Below, piece after piece: positions 26,653-36,430 of a stretch of 64,000 nucleotides of DNA. The translations under genes were made by a program, and so were the position numbers. The stretch is from Tunicatimonas sp964551335. Lineage in GTDB: Bacteria; Bacteroidota; Bacteroidia; Cytophagales; Cyclobacteriaceae. The DNA is taken from assembly GCA_964551335.1 (NCBI GenBank), contig CAZKCO010000003.1, forward strand, positions 1-64,000. The letters run 5' to 3'. Position 1 is the first letter of the stretch. Each line of letters opens with the position of its first letter. The notes below the pieces were generated by a model. It had not been told where the DNA came from, did not search any database, and was given only the letters and a program-made list of their open reading frames with translations.

Positions 26653-29600
26653 TTAACGAGCAATGATGAGTTGATGCGTCTTTTGTTGAACGATATCTGA
26701 ATCTAAGCTTTGTAATTTGATATTTGCGTAATAAATCCCGGAAGGAAGCTGCTCTCCAGCAGTAGTCCTTCCGTCCCAACGCAGTGCCTCCAAGCGAGTG
26801 GCAACATCGGATTGCTGTGTTTGCAAATAATGCACCAATTCGCCTTGGCTATTATAGATTTGTACGATAATGTCAAATACACTGCCCGGCTGGTTATGAT
26901 CGAGAACGAACTGGGTTTCTTCGGAAAAAGGGTTCGGATAATTGTAAAAGTCTGACACCCAAAAGATTCCGTTTTCTCCTACCCGAAACAACAGTTCGGC
27001 TGCACCACTGTTATTGTAAGTATCCCAAGCCTCCAATATGAGTCGGTAACTTCCTGCTTCCAGGTTCTCCAACGGATAACGAATCCAGCCTGACTGAAAA
27101 TCGTCTACTCCGGTCTGATAAAAATCATTTAAATCAAAAGTACGACTTTCTCCGCTTCCTTCATAGAGAAGTTCGGCCCTAATCGTCTGGCCTAGCCCAT
27201 CGGCACTGATAGACAGTCCGTGTTCATCCTGTAATTGCGCCAGCAGCAGGGTGTTGTTCCCGGTCAGCCCTCCGCTTACAAAGGTAGTATCATCCATAAA
27301 TAAGCGGATATTCGGCGGAAGGGTATCATCCGTGGTTGGACGCTGGCTTCCCCCAATAGCAAAGGTAACAAACGCCCCGTGAGCATCCGTTACGAAAGCA
27401 TCATCGGACGACACCCCGTTGGCATAGGCGGTAATCCTGCCCTGTCCGGTTTGGTATACGATATTTTTTGGTACTACAAAATTCAAAACGAATTGTCCGT
27501 TCACTACCCGGGCTTTCCCTCGGTGAATAACGGAGTTTCGTTCTTCAAATTGCATGAAAGTTCCTTCATTTCCTTGCGTGCGTCTTACAGTCACTTTATC
27601 CAGCACTTCTACCGCTACTGTTCCGGAAAAGTCTTCTAACACCTGCTGCGTACCTGACGAAGTAACTGCGCCGGATAACCGCACATAGTCGAGAGCCCGT
27701 AGCGTATCGGTCTCGGAAAACTGCCCGCTAGACTGCCGCACTTCCAGTTTATCAATGATAATTTGGGCTTCAGGATAGGCCAAAATCATACTAGGATCAC
27801 CCAGCAGGGAAAAATTACGGTTTACCGGGCCGTTTAGACCATTATTTTTTGTGCGGCGAAATATTTCCCCTATTGTTAACGGTTTTCCATCTTCCCGCTT
27901 AAATACTTCATTGTAAAAAGCCCGGTTCAGCAAGAAATTAGAATTGGAAAATACCGGCCGCGATGTGGTAACTAACCCAATTGCTCCGCCTTCTGGATTC
28001 AGAATAAGCTGCTCGGCTCCCGAAATATTCTGCGGATCGTCGTGGCGGCCAAACTCGCAGGTAGCGGTTACAAAGAAGGGCAGGCGATCCAGATTGCGGA
28101 AGCGGTTAATCATGCTGGTAGTCAAAATACTCTCCTGAGCCCAACGAGTTTCGCTACCGTGCCCGGTGTAGTTGATTACCAGGGCTCCCTGCTTGATGGC
28201 ATCTTCTATCTCCTGGCTTACCGCCGGGGCAGATTCACCACTGGGTAACTTACGCTGTTCAAAGGCGTCAGTATAAATTTTACGAACCGAGAAGGAAGTA
28301 TAGCTGGTATCTACAAACTTGGCTAACTGCTCGGCATCCCGCTGGTGCTTATCGTTATCGCCGTCGTCGGCTACAAACACCACCTCACTACGCCACTGCC
28401 CGAATGCCGCCTCACTGGTCTGATAGTGGATGAGTTTATCCACCGCTATTTTCGCTTCTTCCCGGTTTTTCACCGGCAAACGCCCTACTCCTATGTCTAA
28501 AGTATGATCACCGGCAAAGGTCTCAGTCCAATCTCCTTCCCCTTCTTCCAGAAACCCGTAGTAATCGTCCGAAGCGTAGCTGTAAATGGGGTGCACCGAG
28601 TTGCGCGACTGGTAGATGGGCACTACGTTGGTATTATTATCGGTGTAATTCTTATAGTCGTAGGAGCCTTTGCCCAGCAGCAGCACCGCCTGGAGTCGGC
28701 CGGATTCCCGGTCGTAGAGATATTTGAGGTAGTTGCGCAAAGCGGTAACATCCTGCGCTCCCGAAGAAAACTCATTGTAAATCTGCTGATTGGTGACTAC
28801 GTTTACGCTGATCTGGTTATAGTTACGCCGAAAATCAGCTAGCCGATGGGCTTCCGGCAGCAGGTCTTCTCTAGTTACGATTAGCAGATTAGGTACACCT
28901 TGCCCCTTCAGATTCTGGTTCGGTACCGGTACGGCTGATTCAGGAGTCAATAGGCCATTAGGTACAGCCGCCACAAATTCAGCCAGTGTTCCACCGGTAG
29001 GGGCAGTAACTAGCCAGCGGTCGCTGGAAGAAGCAACTGCCAGTGCAACTGGCTCCTGGGGATTGGTAATATCCCAAACAACTGGAGCCTGATCGGCAGT
29101 GAGGGAAAACTGGGTAGTAGCATACTCGGCACTCTCCAGATTGCGAAACCGCAGAGATTTATCTGTTGGCAATAGTAGTGGTCGGACGCCTTCTAAAATA
29201 AGTTGATCCAGGTTAGCTTTGGCTCCGCTGCCACTAAGCGATATCGAGATTGAAGGGGCACTACCCATATTAGTTGTTACCAAAAAGGTTTCCTGGCTAA
29301 GATTGCCCTTCTGCGTATACGTACCCGACAGAATCGGTTGGATAGCCAGCTTGCCTACCGGTGTTCCGTTTATAGACAGCTCTACCTCAGCCGGACTTTG
29401 AGACCGTCCTAGTACCCGAGCGTGCACACGCAACGGCTGTTCGCTTCGCCACTCGCCCAACCCAAAATCTACCGGTGGATTATTACCCGCAGCTAATTCC
29501 TCACCGTACCACTCACGACCCGAGCCCCCCTGCCAGTAAGTTTCCAGCAGATTATACTGTTCTTCTTCGTGCACAAGAGCTTCCTGATAATAATTAGTAG

Positions 29601-30123
29601 ACCAGACGGGGCTGTTGACTGCGGCAGTTTCCGTTATTCTTTTTCCCAGATCGCCGCCGTAAGTGAGAAAATAGTAAGCCGTATCGCTGTAGAGATTTTT
29701 CTGATAAACGGCGCGGTAACCCAGCGTGCTATCGGTTTCAAAGTGCAAATCGTGCGGCGACTGCCCGTAGAACAGCAGGTAATCGTCGGCATCGAGCCGA
29801 TCATCGCCCCCATCAGCTACCTGAATGGCAATCTCCGGTAAATCATTAGAGCGGGGGGCGGAAAGGGATTGGGATAACATACCCCCACCCCGGCCAAACA
29901 TTCGGATACTCTGAGCCGACACACCGGATAGGTCTACTCCCAAAGCAGCCAGACCACTGCCGGACAGACGATAGATACCGTCTTCAGTCACGGCAAACTT
30001 ATGCCATTCGCCTTCAGCCAGCACTGAAGAATCCTGCGCTAGTCCTGAGTTAGCGAGAAGCAAGGCACTCACCTGAGTGAAAAGAAATAAACAGGCAATC
30101 CGCATGGTATTCCGGCTCGTCAA
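26653..30123 (-). CDS. porU: T9SS sortase PorU (C25 family)
   Basis: PorU removes the C-terminal signal of T9SS cargo and joins the cargo to anionic lipopolysaccharide at the cell surface. The 1156-residue product has a signal peptide (ends LLLANSGLAQ), a Gly/Asn-rich N-terminal part, and a gingipain-like peptidase domain with catalytic His near residue 651 (TGHGSETRW) and Cys near 689 (TATCEFGRHDDP). The C-terminal part has Ig-like domains and ends with a CTD-like module (YPNPFSEET, GQLPSGIYYA-like). It directly precedes porV, as in other Bacteroidota. A secreted gingipain is unlikely because of gene order and the short peptidase insert. Confidence 0.93.
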   Translation of the reverse strand: MTSRNTMRIACLFLFTQVSALLLANSGLAQDSSVLAEGEWHKFAVTEDGIYRLSGSGLAALGVDLSGVSAQSIRMFGRGGGMLSQSLSAPRSNDLPEIAIQVADGGDDRLDADDYLLFYGQSPHDLHFETDSTLGYRAVYQKNLYSDTAYYFLTYGGDLGKRITETAAVNSPVWSTNYYQEALVHEEEQYNLLETYWQGGSGREWYGEELAAGNNPPVDFGLGEWRSEQPLRVHARVLGRSQSPAEVELSINGTPVGKLAIQPILSGTYTQKGNLSQETFLVTTNMGSAPSISISLSGSGAKANLDQLILEGVRPLLLPTDKSLRFRNLESAEYATTQFSLTADQAPVVWDITNPQEPVALAVASSSDRWLVTAPTGGTLAEFVAAVPNGLLTPESAVPVPNQNLKGQGVPNLLIVTREDLLPEAHRLADFRRNYNQISVNVVTNQQIYNEFSSGAQDVTALRNYLKYLYDRESGRLQAVLLLGKGSYDYKNYTDNNTNVVPIYQSRNSVHPIYSYASDDYYGFLEEGEGDWTETFAGDHTLDIGVGRLPVKNREEAKIAVDKLIHYQTSEAAFGQWRSEVVFVADDGDNDKHQRDAEQLAKFVDTSYTSFSVRKIYTDAFEQRKLPSGESAPAVSQEIEDAIKQGALVINYTGHGSETRWAQESILTTSMINRFRNLDRLPFFVTATCEFGRHDDPQNISGAEQLILNPEGGAIGLVTTSRPVFSNSNFLLNRAFYNEVFKREDGKPLTIGEIFRRTKNNGLNGPVNRNFSLLGDPSMILAYPEAQIIIDKLEVRQSSGQFSETDTLRALDYVRLSGAVTSSGTQQVLEDFSGTVAVEVLDKVTVRRTQGNEGTFMQFEERNSVIHRGKARVVNGQFVLNFVVPKNIVYQTGQGRITAYANGVSSDDAFVTDAHGAFVTFAIGGSQRPTTDDTLPPNIRLFMDDTTFVSGGLTGNNTLLLAQLQDEHGLSISADGLGQTIRAELLYEGSGESRTFDLNDFYQTGVDDFQSGWIRYPLENLEAGSYRLILEAWDTYNNSGAAELLFRVGENGIFWVSDFYNYPNPFSEETQFVLDHNQPGSVFDIIVQIYNSQGELVHYLQTQQSDVATRLEALRWDGRTTAGEQLPSGIYYANIKLQSLDSDIVQQKTHQLIIAR

Positions 30124-30189
30124 TCAATTCACGTATTTTTGAGGGCTTTAGTATGCAAATACCAGGTAAAGAACAGCAATACCTTACGT

Positions 30190-30441
30190 TTACACTTGCT
30201 CCAGCTCGAATTCGTAGCTTTCCATAATCAGGTTAGCCAAAAGTTTGGTGCAGGCTTCTTCCGCCTTATCGCGGGCCTCAGCTTCATTATCCGCCGCAAA
30301 CTGCATTGTAATATGTCGCCCAACTCTTACTTCATCAATACTCTGTAGCCCCAGATTCTCCAGCCCTAAACGAACGGCTTTTCCTTGGGGGTCTAGTATT
30401 TCTTTTTTAGGCATCACGTTAATTCTGGCAATAAAATTCAT
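30190..30441 (-). CDS. purS: phosphoribosylformylglycinamidine synthase subunit PurS
   Basis: PurS bridges PurL and PurQ in the fourth step of purine synthesis. The 83-residue product starts MNFIARINVMPKKEILDPQG and has the GLxSIDEVRVGRHI segment and a C-terminal ANLIMESYEFEL, all typical. A longer frame adds eight residues upstream of this ATG, but the chosen start matches the family length (about 80 aa). purL and purQ are not in the window. Confidence 0.9.
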   Translation of the reverse strand: MNFIARINVMPKKEILDPQGKAVRLGLENLGLQSIDEVRVGRHITMQFAADNEAEARDKAEEACTKLLANLIMESYEFELEQV

Positions 30442-30488
30442 GCGTGTAAGTTTTTGATGCCGCAAAAATAAAAAATTTTCTAGCGGGT

Positions 30489-31205
30489 TTACGGTTCTGA
30501 CCCTGACTTTGTAGAAACTATCACTGAGAGTAGGATGTAGAGCAGGGTAACGATGGGAATGGCTACCGATCGAAATAAGATAAATAATACGATGGAAGTA
30601 GCCATAAAAATGTACTTAAGCTTGTTTTCAGCCCAGCTGTAATTCTTGAATTTAAAGGCCAGCAACTCAATGTTCGCCACCAGCAGGTAGGCATCCACCA
30701 GGGTTAGTACAATTAGGAAGGCTGGACTGGCAATCAATGCCTGAAACCAGGCTAAAGTTCCCAGCGGCAGCGCACTAATCAGCAAAGCACTGGCCGGCGT
30801 AGGCAGGCCGATGAATTTATCTTTCTGTCGGGTATCCACGTTAAAAATGGCCAAACGCAGGGCAGAAAAAGCTGCGATAGCGAAAGCTACGTAGGGTATC
30901 CAGGTATCTTCAAGTCCTATTGAATTCTGGATTAGCCCGAACATGATAAAGGAGGGAAGCACCCCGAAACTAACCATATCGGCCAGCGAATCCAGATCAC
31001 CGCCGATGGTGGAGTACGCTTTCAGGGCTCGAGCCACCAGGCCATCGGCAAAATCCAGCAGGGCCGCTATCCATATGAAGTAAGCCGCCATTTCCAGGTC
31101 GCCCCGGCTAGCGGCTACAATACCAAAGCATCCGCTCAGCAGATTGCTCAGGGTGATAATGTTGGGAATATATTTAACTGGGTACGTCAATAGTTTATTT
31201 GGCAA
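30489..31205 (-). CDS. pssA: CDP-diacylglycerol-serine O-phosphatidyltransferase
   Basis: PssA makes phosphatidylserine, the precursor of phosphatidylethanolamine, at the inner membrane. The 238-residue product has about seven membrane segments and the CDP-alcohol phosphotransferase motif DG..AR........G...D...D (DGLVARAL ... GGDLDSLAD, about residues 54-77). The start is TTG at 31205, giving an N-terminus that leads into KYIPNIITLSN, as in family members. It reads away from the FAD oxidoreductase gene with only 31 bp between them. Confidence 0.9.
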   Translation of the reverse strand: MPNKLLTYPVKYIPNIITLSNLLSGCFGIVAASRGDLEMAAYFIWIAALLDFADGLVARALKAYSTIGGDLDSLADMVSFGVLPSFIMFGLIQNSIGLEDTWIPYVAFAIAAFSALRLAIFNVDTRQKDKFIGLPTPASALLISALPLGTLAWFQALIASPAFLIVLTLVDAYLLVANIELLAFKFKNYSWAENKLKYIFMATSIVLFILFRSVAIPIVTLLYILLSVIVSTKSGSEP

Positions 31206-31236
31206 CTTATCAACTTACACTAAGGTTTACAAGAAT

Positions 31237-32301
31237 ATGATAAAAGTAGATACACTATTAGTGGGGCAAGGACTGGCGGGTTCGGTACTTGCCTACCAAC
31301 TAATGGAAGCAGGTTGCCAAATCCGGATTATCAATCAAACCAAAAATGAGACCTCCTCCCGGGCGGCTGCCGGGCTATACAACCCCATTACCGGGCGAAA
31401 AATGGTAAAAACCTGGCGGGCTGACGCTATTTTCCCGATGATAGAACCCTTTTATTGCCAACTGGAAAAGATCACCAACACTACATTCTTATACCCAATC
31501 CCAATTTATCGCCCTTTCATTTCTAATGCCGAGCGAACCGAATGGAGCGCTCAGGCAGCGCAACCGGCTTACCAGTCGTACATTGCCCAGATACATCAGC
31601 AAAGCCAGTTCAGCGAATTTATCCACGATCCGCTCGGTGGAATTCTGCTTCAACAATCGGGCTATCTTGATCTACCGGTATTCCTCGATAGCATGCAGCA
31701 GTACTTTCGTGCGCAGCAGGTATACCAGGAAGGTGTTTTTGACGTTACCCAGTTACGCCCCAATAAGACTGGAGTTCAGTACGGAGATATACAGGCTCAG
31801 CGGCTTATATTTTGTGATGGAGCCGACGGATACCGTAATTCTTTCTTTCAATGGCTGCCTTATCGGCCCGTAAAGGGAGAAATGCTCTTGATTGATACCG
31901 GAAAAAGAAGTAACATCGTCTTCAATAGAGGAGTTTTTATAATGCCATTTGGTGATAAATACAAAGTAGGCGCCACCTACGACCATCAGGATCTAAGTTT
32001 TTCGCCCACCGCTAAAGGACGAACGGTGCTGGAAGAAAAACTTAGCAAACTGATAAATATGCCTTACAAGGTGGTTGATCATTGGGCGGGAGTTCGTCCG
32101 GCCACTAGCGACCGGCGGCCGTTCATCGGATTACATCCTTATCACCAAACAATCGGTATTTTCAACGGGTTAGGCACTAAAGGTGTGTCATTGACTCCTT
32201 ACTTTGCCAATCAGTTTGTCAATTTCCTGTTAGAAAATAAATCTTTAGAAGAAGAAGTCAATATTCAGCGTTTCGAACGTTATTACCATGCAGTGAGCTA
32301 A
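31237..32301 (+). CDS. FAD-dependent (DAO-type) oxidoreductase
   Basis: A 354-residue flavoprotein with an N-terminal Rossmann motif (LLVGQGLAGSVLAYQL) and the C-terminal GVRPATSDRRPFIG-GTKG pattern of D-amino-acid oxidase/glycine oxidase relatives. The substrate cannot be read. The ATG at 31237 is chosen because the preceding residues of the open frame are not family-like and would overlap pssA. The stop overlaps the start of the following gene (TAATG), so the two are translationally coupled. Confidence 0.85.
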   Translation: MIKVDTLLVGQGLAGSVLAYQLMEAGCQIRIINQTKNETSSRAAAGLYNPITGRKMVKTWRADAIFPMIEPFYCQLEKITNTTFLYPIPIYRPFISNAERTEWSAQAAQPAYQSYIAQIHQQSQFSEFIHDPLGGILLQQSGYLDLPVFLDSMQQYFRAQQVYQEGVFDVTQLRPNKTGVQYGDIQAQRLIFCDGADGYRNSFFQWLPYRPVKGEMLLIDTGKRSNIVFNRGVFIMPFGDKYKVGATYDHQDLSFSPTAKGRTVLEEKLSKLINMPYKVVDHWAGVRPATSDRRPFIGLHPYHQTIGIFNGLGTKGVSLTPYFANQFVNFLLENKSLEEEVNIQRFERYYHAVS

Positions 32302-35300
32302 TGAATGGAATGAAGTTTATCAGATGGATGGTTCTGGTGAGTCTGCTGAGCGGATTCATGCTAGAATCGTACGCCCAAATTAACCGCGAACGGTTTGGTA
32401 AAAACCGGGTTCAGTTCAAAAGTTTTGACTGGCGCTACTACAGTTCAGACAATTTCGACGTCTACTTTTACGAAGGCGGCCAAGATAATGCCCTTATTGC
32501 TGCCAAATTCCTGGAAAAAGAATTTGAGCGTATTACCGATGTGATTGGCTACGCCCCTTACACAAAAACCAAAATTTTCCTGTATAACTCAGTGGGTGAC
32601 CTTCAGCAAAGCAATGTGGGGGTACGAGGAAAAACGTTCACTGTAGGAGGGCAAACCAACTTTGTGAAATCCCAAGTGGAAGTAGCTTACCCCGGGAGCA
32701 TGGTTGCGTTTAAAAACGAACTGGTACAGCAGATTGCCGAAATGCTGATTAACGACATGATGTTTGGTGGTAGCCTTACCGACATGTTTCAGTCGGCCTA
32801 TCTGCTTACGTTGCCCGAATGGTTTATTCAGGGGGCTGCTCGTTACATTGCTCAAGGCTGGAGCATCGAGATGGACGACTTCATCCGGGAAATGTTTCAT
32901 GACGACCGCAACATCAAGCTGACCAGATATACCGGAGAAGATGCCGCCATTATTGGACAGTCGGTCTGGAATTTTATTGCGGTACGCTACGGTCGCAGCA
33001 GCATCTCTAATATCCTGAACCTCACCCGGATTATTCGCAACGAAGAGAGCAGTATTGTGAATACACTGGGCGTTCCGTTTAAACTGTTCGCCCGGCAATG
33101 GCAATCGTTTTACGGTGAAATGTCGGCTCAAACTGCCGATGTATACCAGTTTCCGGAATCCGATAACCGCTTGCGTAAGAAAAACCGAAAATCACTGCGA
33201 TACCACCAAGTAGCCTTTAGTCCCAGTGGCCGCTACCTGGCTTATTCCGAAAATAAAAATGGCCGGTACAACGTCATCGTGCGCGACCTGGAGCGCAGAA
33301 AGTCCAAAAAGGTTCATTCCGTTGGTTTCCAACTGATTGACCAGGATATCGATCGGAGTCTTCCCCTGCTAAACTGGGCTAACGACCAAACATTGGGTAT
33401 CGTTGGCTACGAACGAGGCCGGAACTACTTGTGGATTTACAATCAGGACAGCAAACGTACCCGAGCCATTCAGTTACGTCGTTTCAATCAGGTGAAGCAT
33501 TTTGACATTAACGAAAGTGGCCGACTAGCCGTAATGAGCGCGGACCTGAACGGAAAAAACGACCTCTTTCTGTACAACCCCAACCGCAATACCTTTAAGC
33601 GAATAACCACCGATATTTACGATGACCTGTACCCTCGCTTTATGCCAGAAAGTGATCAGATCATTTTCAGCAGCAATCGCCCTAACGATTCTCTCTACTT
33701 TGCCCCGACCAAAACTCGTGATATCCAGTTGAATCAGGACATCGATGACAACTTCAATATCTTCATCTATAATCCTGATCAAAGCCCTACCGACTCGCTA
33801 CTAAACCGGGTGACCAACACCATCAGCACCGACATCAAGCCCATCCCTAAGGATGAGAACACTATTTATTACCTGAGCGATCAGCAGGGAATCTACAACT
33901 TATACCAATATCAACTTCGTGATAGTCTGTTTACCCAGGTTTCTAACTACGCAGTCAGCGTTCAGGACTTTGATATTGACTTTAAGAATAACCGGCTGGC
34001 TTTTGTAATGCTGGCCGAAGAGCGGGATTACGTGTTTCTGGAAGAAGGAGCCAATCTTGATCAGAGTATTTTCACGCCTAAAACCCAGCGCCAGCAGGCT
34101 ATCCAGGCTCGCCTGGTATCTGACCGGCTGTTGGAGAACCAGCGTAAGCGGGAAGAAACAAGCACCCCGGACGAACCCAGTGTGCTGGATCAACCTTTCA
34201 TTCCTCGTGATACCCTAACCATTGATACTGATGCCGAATTAGACAGCCTCTCTTTTCAGGATAGCACTCCCACAATTGAAACCGATACTCTGCCGGATAA
34301 TTTTATCAATACCGACTCTTATGAGTTTGGGCAGGATCAGCTAACGCTGGAAGAGGGGATGATCGACACGGAGAACTACACCTTTGACGTAGAAGAAGAT
34401 AGTGATAAGACCGCTGTCTCTACGGACGATTTTGAATTTGAAGATGAGCAGCAAGATAATCAGGCGGGCAATTCTTTCCTCTCGCGCTACCGCCGCCTGC
34501 GGCGTGAAACCCGCATTGACGGACCTATTCCCTACGAAACTCGCTTTAGTGCTGATAACGTAGTTACTTCTTTAACCGTAGATCCACTTCGAAATTTCGG
34601 TTTTCATATTCAAGTGCAGATGAATGATATGCTGGAGAACCATCGCTTCTCCGGAGGTATTGTACAGTTTACTGATCTTCGTAGTGCCAGTGTGTTCGCC
34701 GAGTACCAGTACCTGAAAAACCGAGTAGATTTTCTATTCCGCTACGAGCGCGACGGTATTTACCGCGAAGCCAACGACCGCAATATTCAAAAGTATACTA
34801 AAAACCGCTTTTTGGTGGGCGCGGCTGTTCCGTTTAACGTCTCTACTCGTCTAGAGATCAATCCGTTCATTGCTAACACTCACTACATTGATCTGTCCAC
34901 AACCCCGCAACCTATTCCACCGACCGCCGAAACTGAGAACACCACTTTCTTTGGTGGTATCAAAACTGGATTGGTATACGACAATACGCTAAACTATGGG
35001 TTAAATAAATATGAAGGTACCCGAGCCCGGGCTTTCTTCACGCACTACCAAGGTTTGAACGATGCTACCCGCAGTTTTAGCAATATTGAGGTTGATATAC
35101 GCCACTACCTAAAGATTCACCGCGAGCTGACCCTGGTAGGCCGGGTTTACTACGGAAACTTTTTCGGCTCAAATCCGCAGTCATACCTGTTAGGCGGTAT
35201 GCATAACTGGATATTCAACCGTACAGATAGCGATGGGGAGGAAGATAATCCGTTGGCGATGCTTCCTAACGTTGATAACAGCAACATACTGTTTACTGAG

Positions 35301-35708
35301 TTTGTGGACCTGCGGGGGTTTAACTACAATAAGTTCAACGGTACCGATGTGCTTACTTTCACTGCTGAACTTCGCTTCCCGGTTATCCGCTACTTTTACC
35401 AGGGGCCGATTGCCTCTAACTTTTTCCGAAACCTAGAGTTTATCGGGTTTTACGATATCGGATCAGCCTGGACTGGCCCCAGCCCTTTCCAGGAAGAGAA
35501 TAGTATTAACACTGAGGTTATTGAAGATGGCGGGCCGTTCGTTGCCGAAATTAAAAACTTTAAAGATCCGTGGCTGATGAGTTACGGAGCGGGTGTTCGT
35601 ACGGTGCTACTGGGGTATTATCTAAAATTTGACGTAGCGTACCCTATTGAAGACCGGGTTGTCGCTGATGACCCCCGATTCTATTTCACTTTAGGGTACG
35701 ATTTTTGA
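32301..35708 (+). CDS. degenerate peptidase-MA / TolB-type propeller / surface-antigen barrel fusion
   Basis: A 1135-residue secreted protein (signal peptide about residues 1-25, ending SYAQ). Residues about 40-270 resemble peptidase-MA (gluzincin) domains, including LPEWFIQGAARY, but the zinc helix is LVQQIAEML (141-149) instead of HExxH, and the usual Glu of WF.EG is Gln177, so the zinc site is gone. A six-bladed TolB/WD40-like propeller follows (about 290-600), then an acidic, Asp/Thr-rich linker (about 620-735), and a C-terminal Bam/surface-antigen-like beta-barrel (about 750-1135). This suggests an outer-membrane protein with a large periplasmic or surface part. It is common in Bacteroidota as a TolB-like translocation protein. 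Function is inferred only from domains. Confidence 0.8.
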   Translation: MNGMKFIRWMVLVSLLSGFMLESYAQINRERFGKNRVQFKSFDWRYYSSDNFDVYFYEGGQDNALIAAKFLEKEFERITDVIGYAPYTKTKIFLYNSVGDLQQSNVGVRGKTFTVGGQTNFVKSQVEVAYPGSMVAFKNELVQQIAEMLINDMMFGGSLTDMFQSAYLLTLPEWFIQGAARYIAQGWSIEMDDFIREMFHDDRNIKLTRYTGEDAAIIGQSVWNFIAVRYGRSSISNILNLTRIIRNEESSIVNTLGVPFKLFARQWQSFYGEMSAQTADVYQFPESDNRLRKKNRKSLRYHQVAFSPSGRYLAYSENKNGRYNVIVRDLERRKSKKVHSVGFQLIDQDIDRSLPLLNWANDQTLGIVGYERGRNYLWIYNQDSKRTRAIQLRRFNQVKHFDINESGRLAVMSADLNGKNDLFLYNPNRNTFKRITTDIYDDLYPRFMPESDQIIFSSNRPNDSLYFAPTKTRDIQLNQDIDDNFNIFIYNPDQSPTDSLLNRVTNTISTDIKPIPKDENTIYYLSDQQGIYNLYQYQLRDSLFTQVSNYAVSVQDFDIDFKNNRLAFVMLAEERDYVFLEEGANLDQSIFTPKTQRQQAIQARLVSDRLLENQRKREETSTPDEPSVLDQPFIPRDTLTIDTDAELDSLSFQDSTPTIETDTLPDNFINTDSYEFGQDQLTLEEGMIDTENYTFDVEEDSDKTAVSTDDFEFEDEQQDNQAGNSFLSRYRRLRRETRIDGPIPYETRFSADNVVTSLTVDPLRNFGFHIQVQMNDMLENHRFSGGIVQFTDLRSASVFAEYQYLKNRVDFLFRYERDGIYREANDRNIQKYTKNRFLVGAAVPFNVSTRLEINPFIANTHYIDLSTTPQPIPPTAETENTTFFGGIKTGLVYDNTLNYGLNKYEGTRARAFFTHYQGLNDATRSFSNIEVDIRHYLKIHRELTLVGRVYYGNFFGSNPQSYLLGGMHNWIFNRTDSDGEEDNPLAMLPNVDNSNILFTEFVDLRGFNYNKFNGTDVLTFTAELRFPVIRYFYQGPIASNFFRNLEFIGFYDIGSAWTGPSPFQEENSINTEVIEDGGPFVAEIKNFKDPWLMSYGAGVRTVLLGYYLKFDVAYPIEDRVVADDPRFYFTLGYDF

Positions 35709-35759
35709 ACCACACCTACCTAAAACACCAATAATCAATTTTTAACCAAATTTTTTCTT

Positions 35760-36377
35760 ATGAAACAGGTGTGTTTAGTTCTCGTTGCCGTAGGCATCTC
35801 TATTGCCAGCTACGGCCAATTCGCCACATTAGGACCCAAAATCGGGATTAATCACTCAACATTGACCGAGAAAGATGCTCAAGCAATTGCTGGCGGCGAC
35901 GCTGCGGTCGGTTTCCACGCTGGCCTATTTGCTCGCTTTTCAGTATTAGGGTTCTACATACAGCCCGAGGCAATGTTTACCTCCAGTGGTGGGGAGATCG
36001 TAATTGATGGTGATGACGTTAACACTAACGTTGATCAAGTGAAAAGTATGCGTTACAATAAAATTGATGTACCAGTAATGCTTGGCTTTAAGATTGGTCC
36101 ACTACTACGACTGAACGCGGGCCCGTCATTTAGCTTTTTGTTAGATTCTGACATCCGCGACGGTAATGCTCAACAACAGATTGAAGAAAATTACAGTAAC
36201 GCGACAGTAGGTTTTCAAGCAGGTATAGGTATAGATATTTCTAAAATAAACTTCGACCTTCGCTACGAAAACAACTTAAGTGCATTAGGTGATGAAGTAA
36301 GATTTGGTGGAAATAGCTATTCTACTGATCTGAGAAACCAGCTCTGGATACTTACCGTTGGCTACGAGCTATTCTAG
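35760..36377 (+). CDS. outer-membrane beta-barrel protein (PF13568-like)
   Basis: A 205-residue porin-family protein with a signal peptide (about residues 1-19, ending SYGQ) and eight or so amphipathic strands. The opening GPKIGINHSTLT, the FYIQPEAMFTSSGG segment and the terminal LWILTVGYELF strand, which ends in Phe, are typical of Bacteroidota PorT/OmpW-like small barrels. It follows the barrel fusion by 51 bp and ends at a strong terminator. Confidence 0.85.
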   Translation: MKQVCLVLVAVGISIASYGQFATLGPKIGINHSTLTEKDAQAIAGGDAAVGFHAGLFARFSVLGFYIQPEAMFTSSGGEIVIDGDDVNTNVDQVKSMRYNKIDVPVMLGFKIGPLLRLNAGPSFSFLLDSDIRDGNAQQQIEENYSNATVGFQAGIGIDISKINFDLRYENNLSALGDEVRFGGNSYSTDLRNQLWILTVGYELF

Positions 36378-36398
36378 ACAACCAGTAACAGTTATTTT

Positions 36399-36430
36399 AA
36401 GCCGCCCCGGTTGCCGAAGGCGGCTTTTTT
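36399..36430 (+). terminator. rho-independent terminator between convergent genes
   Basis: Stem AAGCCGCC/GGCGGCTT around the loop CCGGTTGCCGAA, followed by six T residues. It ends the small barrel gene and overlaps the stop codon of the minus-strand MFS gene, whose transcript would form the same stem, so it may work both ways. Confidence 0.85.

Noticed and set aside
26653..30123. C25 protease as a secreted gingipain
   Set aside because: Direct adjacency to porV and the PorU-type organisation favour the sortase.
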